Assembly: GCA_003574845.1 (NCBI GenBank)
Contig: NDHY01000003.1
Location: 64,646-103,007 of the forward strand
Length of the DNA stretch: 38,362 bases
Reading direction: 5' to 3'
Source of the DNA: a candidate division NPL-UPA2 bacterium Unc8
GTDB taxonomy: Bacteria; NPL-UPA2
Shown: positions 15,263 through 23,368 of the stretch, one piece after another
Position numbering within the stretch: the stretch's first letter is position 1
How the letters are laid out: every line of letters starts with the position of its first letter
The notes under the pieces: model-generated
Database searches by the model: none
What the model was told of the DNA's origin: nothing
The model's input: the letters and a program-made list of their open reading frames with translations, nothing else
Position numbers and translations under genes: made by a program

Positions 15263-18238
15263 TTACATTTTTAATCTTTTTTTTAATTCTACCTCTATCA
15301 TTTCTTTTCTTTTTTTAATTTCCGATTCTATCATTTCCCTTCCTTTTTTAAAATCTTCTCTTGCTCTCAAGATTAACTCTTCAGCTATTTGCTCAAGCGG
15401 ACCTATAAACCTTGACCTTGTTGCTACAATCAGCACAGGGAGTAGTGTCATTGACGATGATGAGGCAATCACCATACTCAAAGCGAGTAGATAGCCAAAC
15501 CTTTGCATGGGAACGATGTCTGCCAGGCCCAATACAAGGAAGCCTGCCCCCACCGAGGAGGCATTGATAACAATTGCCTTTCCTGTAGTAGTCCATGTAT
15601 TACTTAGCGCTATTGGCTCGGACTTCGTCCGGGCAAGTTCAAACTTGAATCGTGATACAAAGTGAATTGTGTAATCAATCCCAATGCCTACAATTACGCT
15701 TGCAGCCGTAATTGTAATCACATCCACCGGCATATTAAAAATTACCATCACAATGAAATTAATGAGCAGGGTAAAGAAAATCGGGGAGAGAGAAATCAAT
15801 CCGCCGATTAGTGATTTTAACCGCAGGGCAGAGAGAGCAAAAATTAGAAAAACGGCAATTGAGAGACTTTCCACCAAGCTTCTTACTAATATTCTGTCAT
15901 ATTCCAGCATTACTATATGCATTCCTGCCTGACTAACTGTTGAGATAACCCTGTTTTCAACATTATCTAATTCGGCAAAGTCAGCGTATCTCAAACTGTC
16001 TATTCCTGCCCAATCTTCATTTATCTCCCATAGCTTATTTCTTAAAGTTTCACGGTTAAAACCGGGCAGAAGAGGCGCAATTTCTGTAACAAGGAAATCA
16101 ACTCTCGCTCGCTTCCCGTCAATATTTATAATTTCTAAAATATCTTCAGCTATCCATTTCACCATCACCGGGTCTTCTGCATACAATTGTGGAGCATTTT
16201 TTCCTATAATGGAAATAAGCTCCTTATAATCTGGAGTTCTTATCAGTAATCTCCCTGTAATGTCATTAGCAATTGTGGCAATGATTTCTTCTGACAGATT
16301 TGTTTCTTCAGTTAAATACTCATAAAACTTTGTCCTCAGTATCTCTCCTGCATTGCGGTCAAATTGACCCTTAACAGCTTCTGTAGCGGATATAGCGATT
16401 AATTCTCCTACATTAAGTGGGATATCAGCAATTCCTTTCTTCTCAGCCTCCCAGCTTATTCGGGACAGGATTCGTTTCACCCTCTCTCTTTTCAGCACTT
16501 CAACCAATTCAGGAGCAGCGGAAGCAATTTCTACTCTTATCATATCTGTCCTCAGCTCTTCCTCTAAATAGCGGTTGATTGCCTCCACTACTTCAATAGT
16601 TTCTCTTTTATCTGCTGTACCCAATCTGAGCATAATAAGGGCTGCCGTAGCATCTTTATTTACCATATGAGGAAACATGGGGTGTTTTTCAAGAAAACCC
16701 CAGAGAAAGTCTATATCTCCTCTTGTCTCCGGGATGGTATAATGTCCAACCATGCGGCCATATGCCCTCTGAATCAGGTCAGCAATGGAGAAAGGATAGT
16801 TAATGTTGTATTGAAGTTCCAGATATTCCTGCAACCTGAGCATCTCCCGCAGCACAAGAGGGTCCTTCATATCCCCTTCAACTAACAGCTTAATAGGGAT
16901 GATAGAGCCGCCAAATTTATCCATCATCATTTCTTCAGTTTTTCTGAGTGGAGCCTCCTCTTCAAGAAACTCAATTAAGTTAGTTTCCCACCTCAAGCGG
17001 GGAACTACAAGTAGTCCCACTATTCCAAAAATAACACACCCGGCGATAAGGAAATTTTTATTTCTGAGTGTAAGCTCTCCTACTTTTTCTATAGCTCTTG
17101 TTATCCGGGTGTCTTGACTGTATTCCCTCCGGGGCTTGCCTTTTCTAACTTTCAAAAAGGAAAGGCATGCAGGTAGAAAAGATAGCGATATGCCTGTAGC
17201 AAGCATTGTGCCTATGCCGGTGAAAAATCCAAATTCCCGCACCACCCACATCTCAGCAGTAAGAAATGAGAAGAAGCCAATTGAAGTAGTAATGCCAGCC
17301 AGTAATATGGGAACACTCACTTTGCTCAGAGCGTTTTTTATCTCCTGGATTCTATTCTCTTCACTGCAAATATCTTCCCTGTATTTAGAAATCATGTGAA
17401 TCCCATAGGCACTTCCAATGGCGATAAGTATTATCGGCATAACAGCTGAAATAAAAGTAAGTGGACTTCCAATTAAACCCATTATTCCCAGCGTCTGAAT
17501 AGCGCTAATCAATATGGTGATAAGTGGAAGAAAGATACCATATAAGCTCTTGAAGCTGACATAGAGGACAACTGCTGAAACTATAATGGCAATCGGGATG
17601 AGCTTTCTTAAATTGTTTAAAATAAGCTCTGTGCTGAAGAGAATAAAGAATGGCCCACCACTGAAATGAATTTTTTCATCACCCGTGGTGTTGTGAACAA
17701 TTTCTTTTATCTGGTGCCCGATTGATATTAAGTCTACATCTCCCACGGTGACAGTAATCAATGTAGTGCTGCCATCTTCAGAAACCATGAGCCCCCTCAG
17801 GAGGTCATCGGCGAGAACGCGCTCTCTCAAATTTCTAAATCCTTCAGGGTTCTGCGGGAGATTATCAATATCAATGATTCTGGTGGGTCCTAATCCCTTC
17901 TCAGTCCTGCTGACATCAGTGACATTGGTCAGGCTTATTACCGAGACAATCTCATCCGTCGCTTCAAGACCGCGGGTAATTTCATCTACTCTTCTCAAGG
18001 TGTAATAATTAAAGACATCTTCTGTTTCCAGCGCCACTGCGGCTATGGTATAAATTCCAAATTCGTCCATAACTCTGGCGAGAAGCATCGCTGAAGGCTC
18101 ATCTTCATCCAGGTAACCTCCAGGGTCAGCGTCAATTTTGAGGTCTCCCAAAAAATAACCAAAGAAGAGAGTAGCGGCAATGGTTACTACTATAATTGGC
18201 AGGCGGAATTTGAGAATTAATTCAGCGAATTTCTGCAC
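15263..18238 (-). CDS. RND-superfamily exporter, HAE3/MMPL type
   Basis: Large inner-membrane transporter, 991 aa, GTG start preceded by GAGGA. The layout is the RND repeat: TM1 (about 13-31), a periplasmic domain, a six-helix block (about 215-365), a second TM near 395, a long periplasmic domain (about 420-730), then a second helix block (about 745-935). HAE3 proteins of this kind lack a fused adaptor and move hydrophobic molecules such as hopanoids or other lipids. The second periplasmic domain is large. The C-terminus is a charged helix with two near-identical EMIEsEiKKR-like units. No partner adaptor or TolC gene is adjacent, and the substrate is unknown. Confidence 0.88.
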   Translation of the reverse strand: MQKFAELILKFRLPIIVVTIAATLFFGYFLGDLKIDADPGGYLDEDEPSAMLLARVMDEFGIYTIAAVALETEDVFNYYTLRRVDEITRGLEATDEIVSVISLTNVTDVSRTEKGLGPTRIIDIDNLPQNPEGFRNLRERVLADDLLRGLMVSEDGSTTLITVTVGDVDLISIGHQIKEIVHNTTGDEKIHFSGGPFFILFSTELILNNLRKLIPIAIIVSAVVLYVSFKSLYGIFLPLITILISAIQTLGIMGLIGSPLTFISAVMPIILIAIGSAYGIHMISKYREDICSEENRIQEIKNALSKVSVPILLAGITTSIGFFSFLTAEMWVVREFGFFTGIGTMLATGISLSFLPACLSFLKVRKGKPRREYSQDTRITRAIEKVGELTLRNKNFLIAGCVIFGIVGLLVVPRLRWETNLIEFLEEEAPLRKTEEMMMDKFGGSIIPIKLLVEGDMKDPLVLREMLRLQEYLELQYNINYPFSIADLIQRAYGRMVGHYTIPETRGDIDFLWGFLEKHPMFPHMVNKDATAALIMLRLGTADKRETIEVVEAINRYLEEELRTDMIRVEIASAAPELVEVLKRERVKRILSRISWEAEKKGIADIPLNVGELIAISATEAVKGQFDRNAGEILRTKFYEYLTEETNLSEEIIATIANDITGRLLIRTPDYKELISIIGKNAPQLYAEDPVMVKWIAEDILEIINIDGKRARVDFLVTEIAPLLPGFNRETLRNKLWEINEDWAGIDSLRYADFAELDNVENRVISTVSQAGMHIVMLEYDRILVRSLVESLSIAVFLIFALSALRLKSLIGGLISLSPIFFTLLINFIVMVIFNMPVDVITITAASVIVGIGIDYTIHFVSRFKFELARTKSEPIALSNTWTTTGKAIVINASSVGAGFLVLGLADIVPMQRFGYLLALSMVIASSSSMTLLPVLIVATRSRFIGPLEQIAEELILRAREDFKKGREMIESEIKKRKEMIEVELKKRLKM

Positions 18239-18264
18239 TTTTTTGTCCTCAGGTTAACCGACAC

Positions 18265-18310
18265 CTAACTCTCTACTCTCTAATTTCCAATTTCTAATTT
18301 CTACTCTCTA
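18265..18310. repeat. Heptamer array that provides the nadX stop codon
   Basis: Units run ACTCTCT, ACTCTCT, AATTTCC, AATTTCT, AATTTCT, ACTCTCT. The nadX stop codon (TAG on the minus strand, 18310-18308) lies inside the last unit. The array fills the space between nadX and the start of the RND gene. Confidence 0.8.
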
Positions 18311-19120
18311 AGTTCCCACTTTTACCACACTAACAATGCTTTTTAATGTGGCAATTGCCGAAAAGACAGCCAGATAACTTGTGCGTGGATTATCCGGGGA
18401 AAGAAAATTCTCAGTAGAGCTATAAATGCGACCAAATTCCCCTATAACCTCCATTTCGTGAACATTTCGCTTGAGCTTCGGGTTGACGATAATCTTCACC
18501 ACTGTCTCCTCAGGACCAAGACTCACCAAAGACAAGGTTGCGGCAACGTTAACATTTTGAGGGAATCCAGCCACTGCCTGGGCAACATTTCCTGTAAATA
18601 TTAACATTTCTTTCCTGACTGCCCCAAGATTAATCCTATTTTTTACGACATAAGGAGCTCCCTCTAATCCATGCGGATGTTTCCTGATGGTAAGGGTAGC
18701 CGATGTTATTTTACCAACTGATGCTGATTTAACCCCATCCAATCCTGCCAGCGCTCCTGATGGAATATAGATGCGCCGCTTTCTCTTAAAGGCAAGTGCA
18801 AATAAATCTTCTCTTCCAATCAACCCGCTACTGGAGAGCACCATAATCTCTTTGCCTTGCTCCAGTGTCTCTGCCACCAGCGCTCCTACTACCTCTTTTG
18901 CAGCGCACTCAACCACCAGGTCAACGGCAGCAATTAATTTAGTGATGTCTAAGACGGCAGGTTGCGGGAGGAGAGAAGATGCTAATTTTTCTGCCTTCTC
19001 GCTTTGAGTGTCACACACTGCCTTCAGATTTAGCTCAGGAATTTCTTGATTAATGGCACAAGAGAGCCTGCTCCCAATCGTCCCGCAGCCAACTATTCCA
19101 ATGTTCAGCTTTGTCTCCAA
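18308..19120 (-). CDS. nadX: L-aspartate dehydrogenase (DUF108 family)
   Basis: NAD(P)-dependent aspartate dehydrogenase, 270 aa. It makes iminoaspartate for the quinolinate step of NAD synthesis. The dinucleotide-binding GCGTIG is at 11-16. DLVVECAAKE, the SSSGLIG/SGALAGLDG region and the DUF108 motifs FPQNVNVAATLSL, RNVHEMEV (family catalytic His) and DNPRTSYLA follow. nadA and nadC are not in the window. It overlaps the MFS gene by 16 bp, so the two are probably co-transcribed. The TAG stop lies in a heptamer array, directly after the usual VGT-type end. Confidence 0.88.
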   Translation of the reverse strand: METKLNIGIVGCGTIGSRLSCAINQEIPELNLKAVCDTQSEKAEKLASSLLPQPAVLDITKLIAAVDLVVECAAKEVVGALVAETLEQGKEIMVLSSSGLIGREDLFALAFKRKRRIYIPSGALAGLDGVKSASVGKITSATLTIRKHPHGLEGAPYVVKNRINLGAVRKEMLIFTGNVAQAVAGFPQNVNVAATLSLVSLGPEETVVKIIVNPKLKRNVHEMEVIGEFGRIYSSTENFLSPDNPRTSYLAVFSAIATLKSIVSVVKVGT

Positions 19121-20253
19121 TTAAAACTCTTTCTGTAAGGAATAAAGGAAATAGATAAAATAATCAAGAGAGTCCCGCTTACGATGAGAGGAACATGATA
19201 GCCATATCTGGTATTTAGATAACCGCTTATTAGTGCCCCTAAGAATACTCCCCCTGCCCTGATGGTCATCATCAACCCAAAACTACCCCCCATTCTCTCG
19301 CGCGGGAAGATAATAGAGATAATCAATGCCGATGAAAGAATAAGAAAAGCATCTCCGCTAACATGAAGTATGCGAACAATAATTATCGCAAGATAAGAAT
19401 TAGCCAGAGGTGTCAGCGCCTGAAAGATGCCTGAGATAGCTAACCCGAGCGAAAGAAAAATAAAAACATTTTTTTTAGTATCGAATGCGTGTCCGCAAAT
19501 AAGGCTGAATACTCCCAGCCATAAGCCTGAGATACCAAAGACAGTCGCTATTTCCCACGCGGTCAAATTAATCGCCGTATCCATAAAAAGAGCTAAGCTT
19601 GTCTTTTCCGTGCCAAAGTGGAATCCAACTGTTAGAATAATTAGAATGAGGAACAGAACATCCTTTTTCCTCAGGTCTTTCTTGTATTGCACCAAAGCAA
19701 ATTTGATTGGAGGAATATCACCAATCTTTGTTGTTATCATAAGGAGAAGCAGTACCGCTATCGCGCCAACAAGAAAGACTGCTCTTTGCCCAAAAAAATC
19801 AATTACAAGTCCGCCTGTCAGCGGGCCTAATCCAAGCCCAAGATGCCCCGAGAACATCAGGATAGCTAACTTTATGCCCCTTTTTCCACCTTGAAGATGC
19901 TTGAAGTAGAGAGAGTTCAGAGAGATTAAAAAAAGCGTTGTTCCTGCTCCAGCAACAACAAAAATAAGAAGAAGAGCAGGAAAGTTAGTGGCAAAGTAAA
20001 GCCCGCATAAAGAGAGTATAATCAATCCTGCTCCTGTTTGAATCAGACTGCGCGGGGATGACCGGTCAGAGAGAAGACCAAAGAATAATGCCAGCATTGG
20101 CGCAACGAGGGAGAAGACTCCAACAAGAATGCCTATCTCTATATTAGAGATATTAATAGTCCTGAGATAGACAGGCAAATAAAAGAAGACCATCCAGGTG
20201 ACATAGAAAAACAAAAAAAAACAAATGGAAAAAATAATAACAATTCTCTTCAT
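19105..20253 (-). CDS. Major facilitator superfamily transporter
   Basis: MFS permease of about 382 aa with twelve predicted helices and the loop 2-3 motif GLLSDRSSPRS (motif A-like). The ATG at 20253 (MKRIVIIFS) is preferred over an in-frame start at 20274. The extra residues would be encoded by a heptamer array, and family proteins begin with the first helix. There is no good Shine-Dalgarno, possibly because the array abuts the start. Its overlap with nadX suggests co-expression, but the substrate cannot be inferred. Confidence 0.82.
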   Translation of the reverse strand: MKRIVIIFSICFFLFFYVTWMVFFYLPVYLRTINISNIEIGILVGVFSLVAPMLALFFGLLSDRSSPRSLIQTGAGLIILSLCGLYFATNFPALLLIFVVAGAGTTLFLISLNSLYFKHLQGGKRGIKLAILMFSGHLGLGLGPLTGGLVIDFFGQRAVFLVGAIAVLLLLMITTKIGDIPPIKFALVQYKKDLRKKDVLFLILIILTVGFHFGTEKTSLALFMDTAINLTAWEIATVFGISGLWLGVFSLICGHAFDTKKNVFIFLSLGLAISGIFQALTPLANSYLAIIIVRILHVSGDAFLILSSALIISIIFPRERMGGSFGLMMTIRAGGVFLGALISGYLNTRYGYHVPLIVSGTLLIILSISFIPYRKSFNWRQS

Positions 20254-20261
20254 ATGTGCCA

Positions 20262-20411
20262 GACCACCAGTCACCAGTGCACCAGTTACCAGTTTAAGAA
20301 CTAATTCAAAAGTTAAAAGTCAAAAGGCAAAAGTGCAAGTTAAAAGTTAAAAGTTTTTTAAATCAATTTTGAATTTTGCATTGTAATTTTGACTTTTGAT
20401 TTTTGAATTTA
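20262..20411. repeat. Heptamer array between ilvE and the MFS gene
   Basis: Units CACCAGT and TACCAGT change to AAAAGTT and AAAAGTC, then to TTTTGAA-like units. It contains a 35-bp segment (20365-20399) identical to 15129-15163. No gene is present in this gap. Next to it, CTGTGCC abuts the ilvE stop codon, as it does at purF. Confidence 0.8.
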
Positions 20412-20430
20412 TCTCTTCAGCCCCTGTGCC

Positions 20431-21309
20431 TTACTTATAGATAGAGGCTCCTTCTCTTCGTGTTAGACTTTTGAACTTCCTGCTCAGCTTGCGGGTAATC
20501 TCGCCGGGCTTTCCATTAGCAATTACTCTTCCGTCTACCTCTACTACGGGCATTACCTCGGCAGCAGTGCCGGTAAGAAAGCATTCTTCGCAATTATAGA
20601 GTTGATATCTGGTAAAAGGCTCTTCTTGAACTCCTATCCCGAACTCTTTTGCTAGATAAATAATTACATTGCGGGTAATGCCTTCAAGAACACCGAGGAA
20701 AGCAGGTGGAGTAAGAAGTGCTCCATTTTTTAAAATAAAGATATTTGTTCCGCTGCATTCCACAACATATCCTTCCACACTCAGCATCAAAGCATCATGA
20801 GCATTACTGTTTACCGCCTCAATCTTTGCCAGGATGTTGTTTAGATAGTTGAGTGACTTAGCACAGGGATTAACAGCTTCAGAGATATTCCGCCGTGTGG
20901 AAACAGTAACAATCTTTATTCCCTTTCGGTAAAGCTCATCCGGATAAAGAATAATTTTATCAGTGATGATAATTATGGAAGGATGATGACAAAGCCTCAT
21001 ATCCAGCCCCAGGTCTCCTTCTCCCCGCGTTACAATGAGCCGTATGTAGGCATCATGAAGATTATTTTTTTGCAACGTTGCGAAGACAGCCTGCTCCAAC
21101 TCCTCTATTTTAAGGGGAATTTTTAGCATTATCATCATGGCTGACTCATAAAGTCTCTTCAGATGCTCTTTCAGACGAAATACCTTTCCCCCATAAGCAC
21201 GAATACCCTCAAATACCCCGTCGCCATATAGAAGCCCGTGGTCAAAGACAGATATTTTAGCATCACTGCGGTCAAAAAACTCACCGTTGATATAGACCTC
21301 CAATCCCAT
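20431..21309 (-). CDS. ilvE: Branched-chain amino acid aminotransferase
   Basis: Class IV PLP aminotransferase of about 292 aa. It interconverts branched-chain amino acids and 2-oxo acids. Motifs are the N-terminal VYINGEFF, FDHGLLYGDGVFEGIRAYGG, the lysine in AKSLNYLNN (Lys151) and ECSGTNIFILKNG, followed by GITRNVII. The ATG at 21309 is preferred over 21315 because GGAG then sits at proper spacing (6 bp). D-amino-acid transaminase or ADC lyase are alternatives in this fold, but the YGDGVFEGIRAYGG motif favours IlvE. It lies 42 bp downstream of lysS. Confidence 0.88.
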   Translation of the reverse strand: MGLEVYINGEFFDRSDAKISVFDHGLLYGDGVFEGIRAYGGKVFRLKEHLKRLYESAMMIMLKIPLKIEELEQAVFATLQKNNLHDAYIRLIVTRGEGDLGLDMRLCHHPSIIIITDKIILYPDELYRKGIKIVTVSTRRNISEAVNPCAKSLNYLNNILAKIEAVNSNAHDALMLSVEGYVVECSGTNIFILKNGALLTPPAFLGVLEGITRNVIIYLAKEFGIGVQEEPFTRYQLYNCEECFLTGTAAEVMPVVEVDGRVIANGKPGEITRKLSRKFKSLTRREGASIYK

Positions 21310-21351
21310 ATTCATCTCCTCTTTTTATCGGTTAATAGTGATATTTGCTCC

Positions 21352-22779
21352 TCAATCTTGTGTTACAGCTCCTAACTGAGGAAAGAGAATAACATCGCGC
21401 ACAGAGGCAGAATCTGTAAATAGCATTATAAGCCGGTCAATACCTATGCCCATGCCACTTGCCGGAGGCATCCCATGCTCAAGAGCAAGTAAAAAACCTT
21501 CATCAACCACATCTGCCTGCTCATAGAGCCTTTTTCTCTGTTCAATCGGGTCAGCAAGCTCTGAATAAGCATTCGCTATCTCAATGCCGCCGGCGAAAAG
21601 CTCAAATCTTTCACACACATCTAAGTTATCTTTCTTTCTTTTTGCTAAGGGGCAGAGAAATGCCGGGTAATCAATAATAAAGGTAGGGAAAGTGCTCGCG
21701 AGAGACTTCTCCAGCAGTCTAACGATACCGCTGCGGGTTATATTTTCACCGGGAATTTCTACTTTTGCGGCGCGAAGTTTTTGAGTAAGGCTTTTCAGGT
21801 CTTCGGTTTTAATGTCAACATTGTACAATTCACGCAGAGCCTCATTAAAAGTAGTCCTTCGCCATGGGGGAGACAGGTCAATCTTCATCCCTTGATAAGT
21901 TATTTGCCGTTTGCCTAAAATAGTATCGGCAAGATTAAGGATAAGTTTTTCACAAAATTCCATCATATATTCATAATCAGCATAAGCCTCATAAAGCTCC
22001 AGCATAGTAAACTCAGGATTGTGGCGGGTAGAAAGCCCCTCGTTACGAAAAGATTTGTTCAGGTCATAGACTTTTTCCTCTCCCCCGACAAGAAGTTGCT
22101 TAAGGTATAATTCAGGAGCAATCCGAAGGAAAAGCTCCATCTTTAATGCATCCTGATATGTGCGAAAAGGCTTTCCCGCCGCACCCCCGGGGATTGCCTG
22201 AAGTATAGGAGTTTCAACTTCAGTGAAGCCCTGTTCATCAAGCCATCGTCTCAGCTCTTTGGTCAGTGAGGAGCGAAGAGCGAACACTTCTCTCGCCTTA
22301 GCGTTGGCAATGAGGTCAAGGTAGCGCTGTCGGTACTTTATCTCTACATCTTTCAGCCCGTGCCACTTTGCAGGAAGTGGCCGCATTGTTTTGGTGAGCA
22401 GCGTCCAATTACTTGCTTTTACGGAAAGCTCCCCCATGCGGGTGCGAAAAACTTCCCCGGTAATTCCAATGAAATCTCCAATGTCAATTCCTTCTTGAAA
22501 TATATTATATTTTTCTTCTCCTATAAAACTACAGTTAAGGTAAATCTGAATTACAGCGCTTCCATCCCACAAATCAAAAAAGATTGACTTGCCATGCTTG
22601 CGAATAGCAATGAGACGCCCGGCAATAATTACCTCACCTTCCATTTCCTCATTTAAGTCGGCAATAGAATGAGTGCGCTTAAATCGACCACCATAAGGAG
22701 ATACGCCGCTACTCTTAACTTTTTCAAGCTTTTGGAGGCGCTCTTCCGGGATTTCTTCTATTTTTTCCTTCTTATCCAT
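21352..22779 (-). CDS. lysS: Lysyl-tRNA synthetase, class II
   Basis: Charges tRNA-Lys with lysine, 475 aa. The N-terminal OB-fold anticodon domain (about 45-140, VIIAGRLIAIRKHGKSIFF) is followed by the class II core. Motif 1 is VETPILQ, motif 2 is FRNEGLSTRHNPEFTMLE and motif 3 is GMGIGIDRL. The start codon lies inside a 27-bp sequence duplicated exactly at the prfB 3' end (23342-23368), with a DUF559 gene between the copies. Before that insertion lysS probably overlapped prfB. No strong ribosome-binding site precedes the present ATG. Confidence 0.96.
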   Translation of the reverse strand: MDKKEKIEEIPEERLQKLEKVKSSGVSPYGGRFKRTHSIADLNEEMEGEVIIAGRLIAIRKHGKSIFFDLWDGSAVIQIYLNCSFIGEEKYNIFQEGIDIGDFIGITGEVFRTRMGELSVKASNWTLLTKTMRPLPAKWHGLKDVEIKYRQRYLDLIANAKAREVFALRSSLTKELRRWLDEQGFTEVETPILQAIPGGAAGKPFRTYQDALKMELFLRIAPELYLKQLLVGGEEKVYDLNKSFRNEGLSTRHNPEFTMLELYEAYADYEYMMEFCEKLILNLADTILGKRQITYQGMKIDLSPPWRRTTFNEALRELYNVDIKTEDLKSLTQKLRAAKVEIPGENITRSGIVRLLEKSLASTFPTFIIDYPAFLCPLAKRKKDNLDVCERFELFAGGIEIANAYSELADPIEQRKRLYEQADVVDEGFLLALEHGMPPASGMGIGIDRLIMLFTDSASVRDVILFPQLGAVTQD

Positions 22780-22784
22780 GCTTT
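22758..22784. repeat. 27-bp direct repeat, copy 1 (lysS 5' end)
   Basis: Perfect 27-bp copy of 23342-23368. It covers the lysS start codon and codons 2-7. The mismatching bases on both sides (22757/23341 and 22785/23369) show that the identity ends sharply. Together the two copies flank the DUF559 module. Confidence 0.9.
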
Positions 22785-22806
22785 CGTTCTGTCAAAAGTT
22801 TTTAGT

Positions 22807-23190
22807 TTATTCCCTCTCCCCTTGTGGGAGAGGGTTAGGGTGAGGGGATAGTAAGAGTGTGTCCCTTATAACTTCTAAGACACCTTCTATATTCTCAAGA
22901 ACATCGTGATCCCAAAACCTTAAAACCTCAAACCCTTCTCCCCTTAACCACTTATCCCTTTTTCTGTCTTGTGCACCTTCGATTGCATGCTGTCCACCAT
23001 CTACCTCTATTACAATCTTTCTTTTAAAATTTACAAAATCCACTATATATCTTCCTATTGGTTGTTGCCGCCGGAATTTAAATCCTTCTAATTGATTTCT
23101 TCTTATATATTTCCATAAATATCTTTCTGTATCAGTAAAATTTTTTCTAAGATTTCTTGCAATATTAACTGACTTCTTGCCCGATTTCAC
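22807..23190 (-). CDS. DUF559-family endonuclease-like protein
   Basis: A 127-aa protein with the VSR/restriction-endonuclease-like DUF559 fold. Motifs are LRKNFTDTERYLW, LEGFKFRRQQPIGRYIVDF (catalytic Asp in IVDF), VIEVDGGQH (E/D pair) and the terminal FEVLRFWDHDVLENIEGV. The family is related to very-short-patch-repair nucleases and EDxHD homing endonucleases. Its cellular role is unproven. The last residues (SPHPNPLPQGERE) are encoded by a dispersed palindromic repeat. The start is GTG at 23190, with a GGAGG in the upstream hairpin about 12 bp away. The gene is bracketed by a hairpin on each side and by 27-bp direct repeats, so it looks like cargo of a mobile module between prfB and lysS. 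Confidence 0.87.
   Translation of the reverse strand: MKSGKKSVNIARNLRKNFTDTERYLWKYIRRNQLEGFKFRRQQPIGRYIVDFVNFKRKIVIEVDGGQHAIEGAQDRKRDKWLRGEGFEVLRFWDHDVLENIEGVLEVIRDTLLLSPHPNPLPQGERE
22812..22847. repeat. Palindromic repeat (PLPQGER type) at the DUF559 3' end
   Basis: CCCTCTCCC and GGGAGAGGG form a 9-bp perfect stem with loop CTTGT, followed by a TTAGGGTGAGGGG tail. This repeat type occurs widely in bacterial genomes and encodes HPNPLPQGER when translated. Here it is the in-frame end of the DUF559 gene. Confidence 0.8.
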
Positions 23191-23201
23191 CCCTACTTTT
23201 G

Positions 23202-23224
23202 TCCTCCCCCATCAAGAGGGAGGA
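23202..23224. repeat. Hairpin upstream of the DUF559 gene
   Basis: TCCTCCC (23202-23208) pairs with GGGAGGA (23218-23224) around a 9-base loop. It lies directly 5' of the DUF559 start, so the gene has a GGGAGG-type hairpin at each end. The rest of 23225-23341 is AT-rich with no evident gene. Confidence 0.6.
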
Positions 23225-23341
23225 ACAAGTTTATTAGATATTTTTTGATCTCAACCCATAAAAGTATATTCTCTCCCCCTTTATGCAAGATTTTCTCCTT
23301 CATTAACACATTAACAAGGGTTTTCTATAAATTCTTTCATA

Positions 23342-23368
23342 CTATTTTTTCCTTCTTATCCATGCTTT
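23342..23368. repeat. 27-bp direct repeat, copy 2 (prfB 3' end)
   Basis: Identical to 22758-22784. It begins exactly with the prfB stop codon on the minus strand and covers the last eight codons or so (AWIRRKK). The same sequence in the other frame reads as the lysS start. Confidence 0.9.

Noticed and set aside
19427..19894. Plus-strand ORF of 155 codons antisense to the MFS gene
   Set aside because: A reverse-frame shadow of a membrane-protein gene. Composition and lack of motifs argue against a gene.
22812..22834. Rho-independent terminator after the DUF559 gene
   Set aside because: The hairpin is strong but no T-tract follows on the transcribed strand, and it matches a dispersed palindromic repeat.
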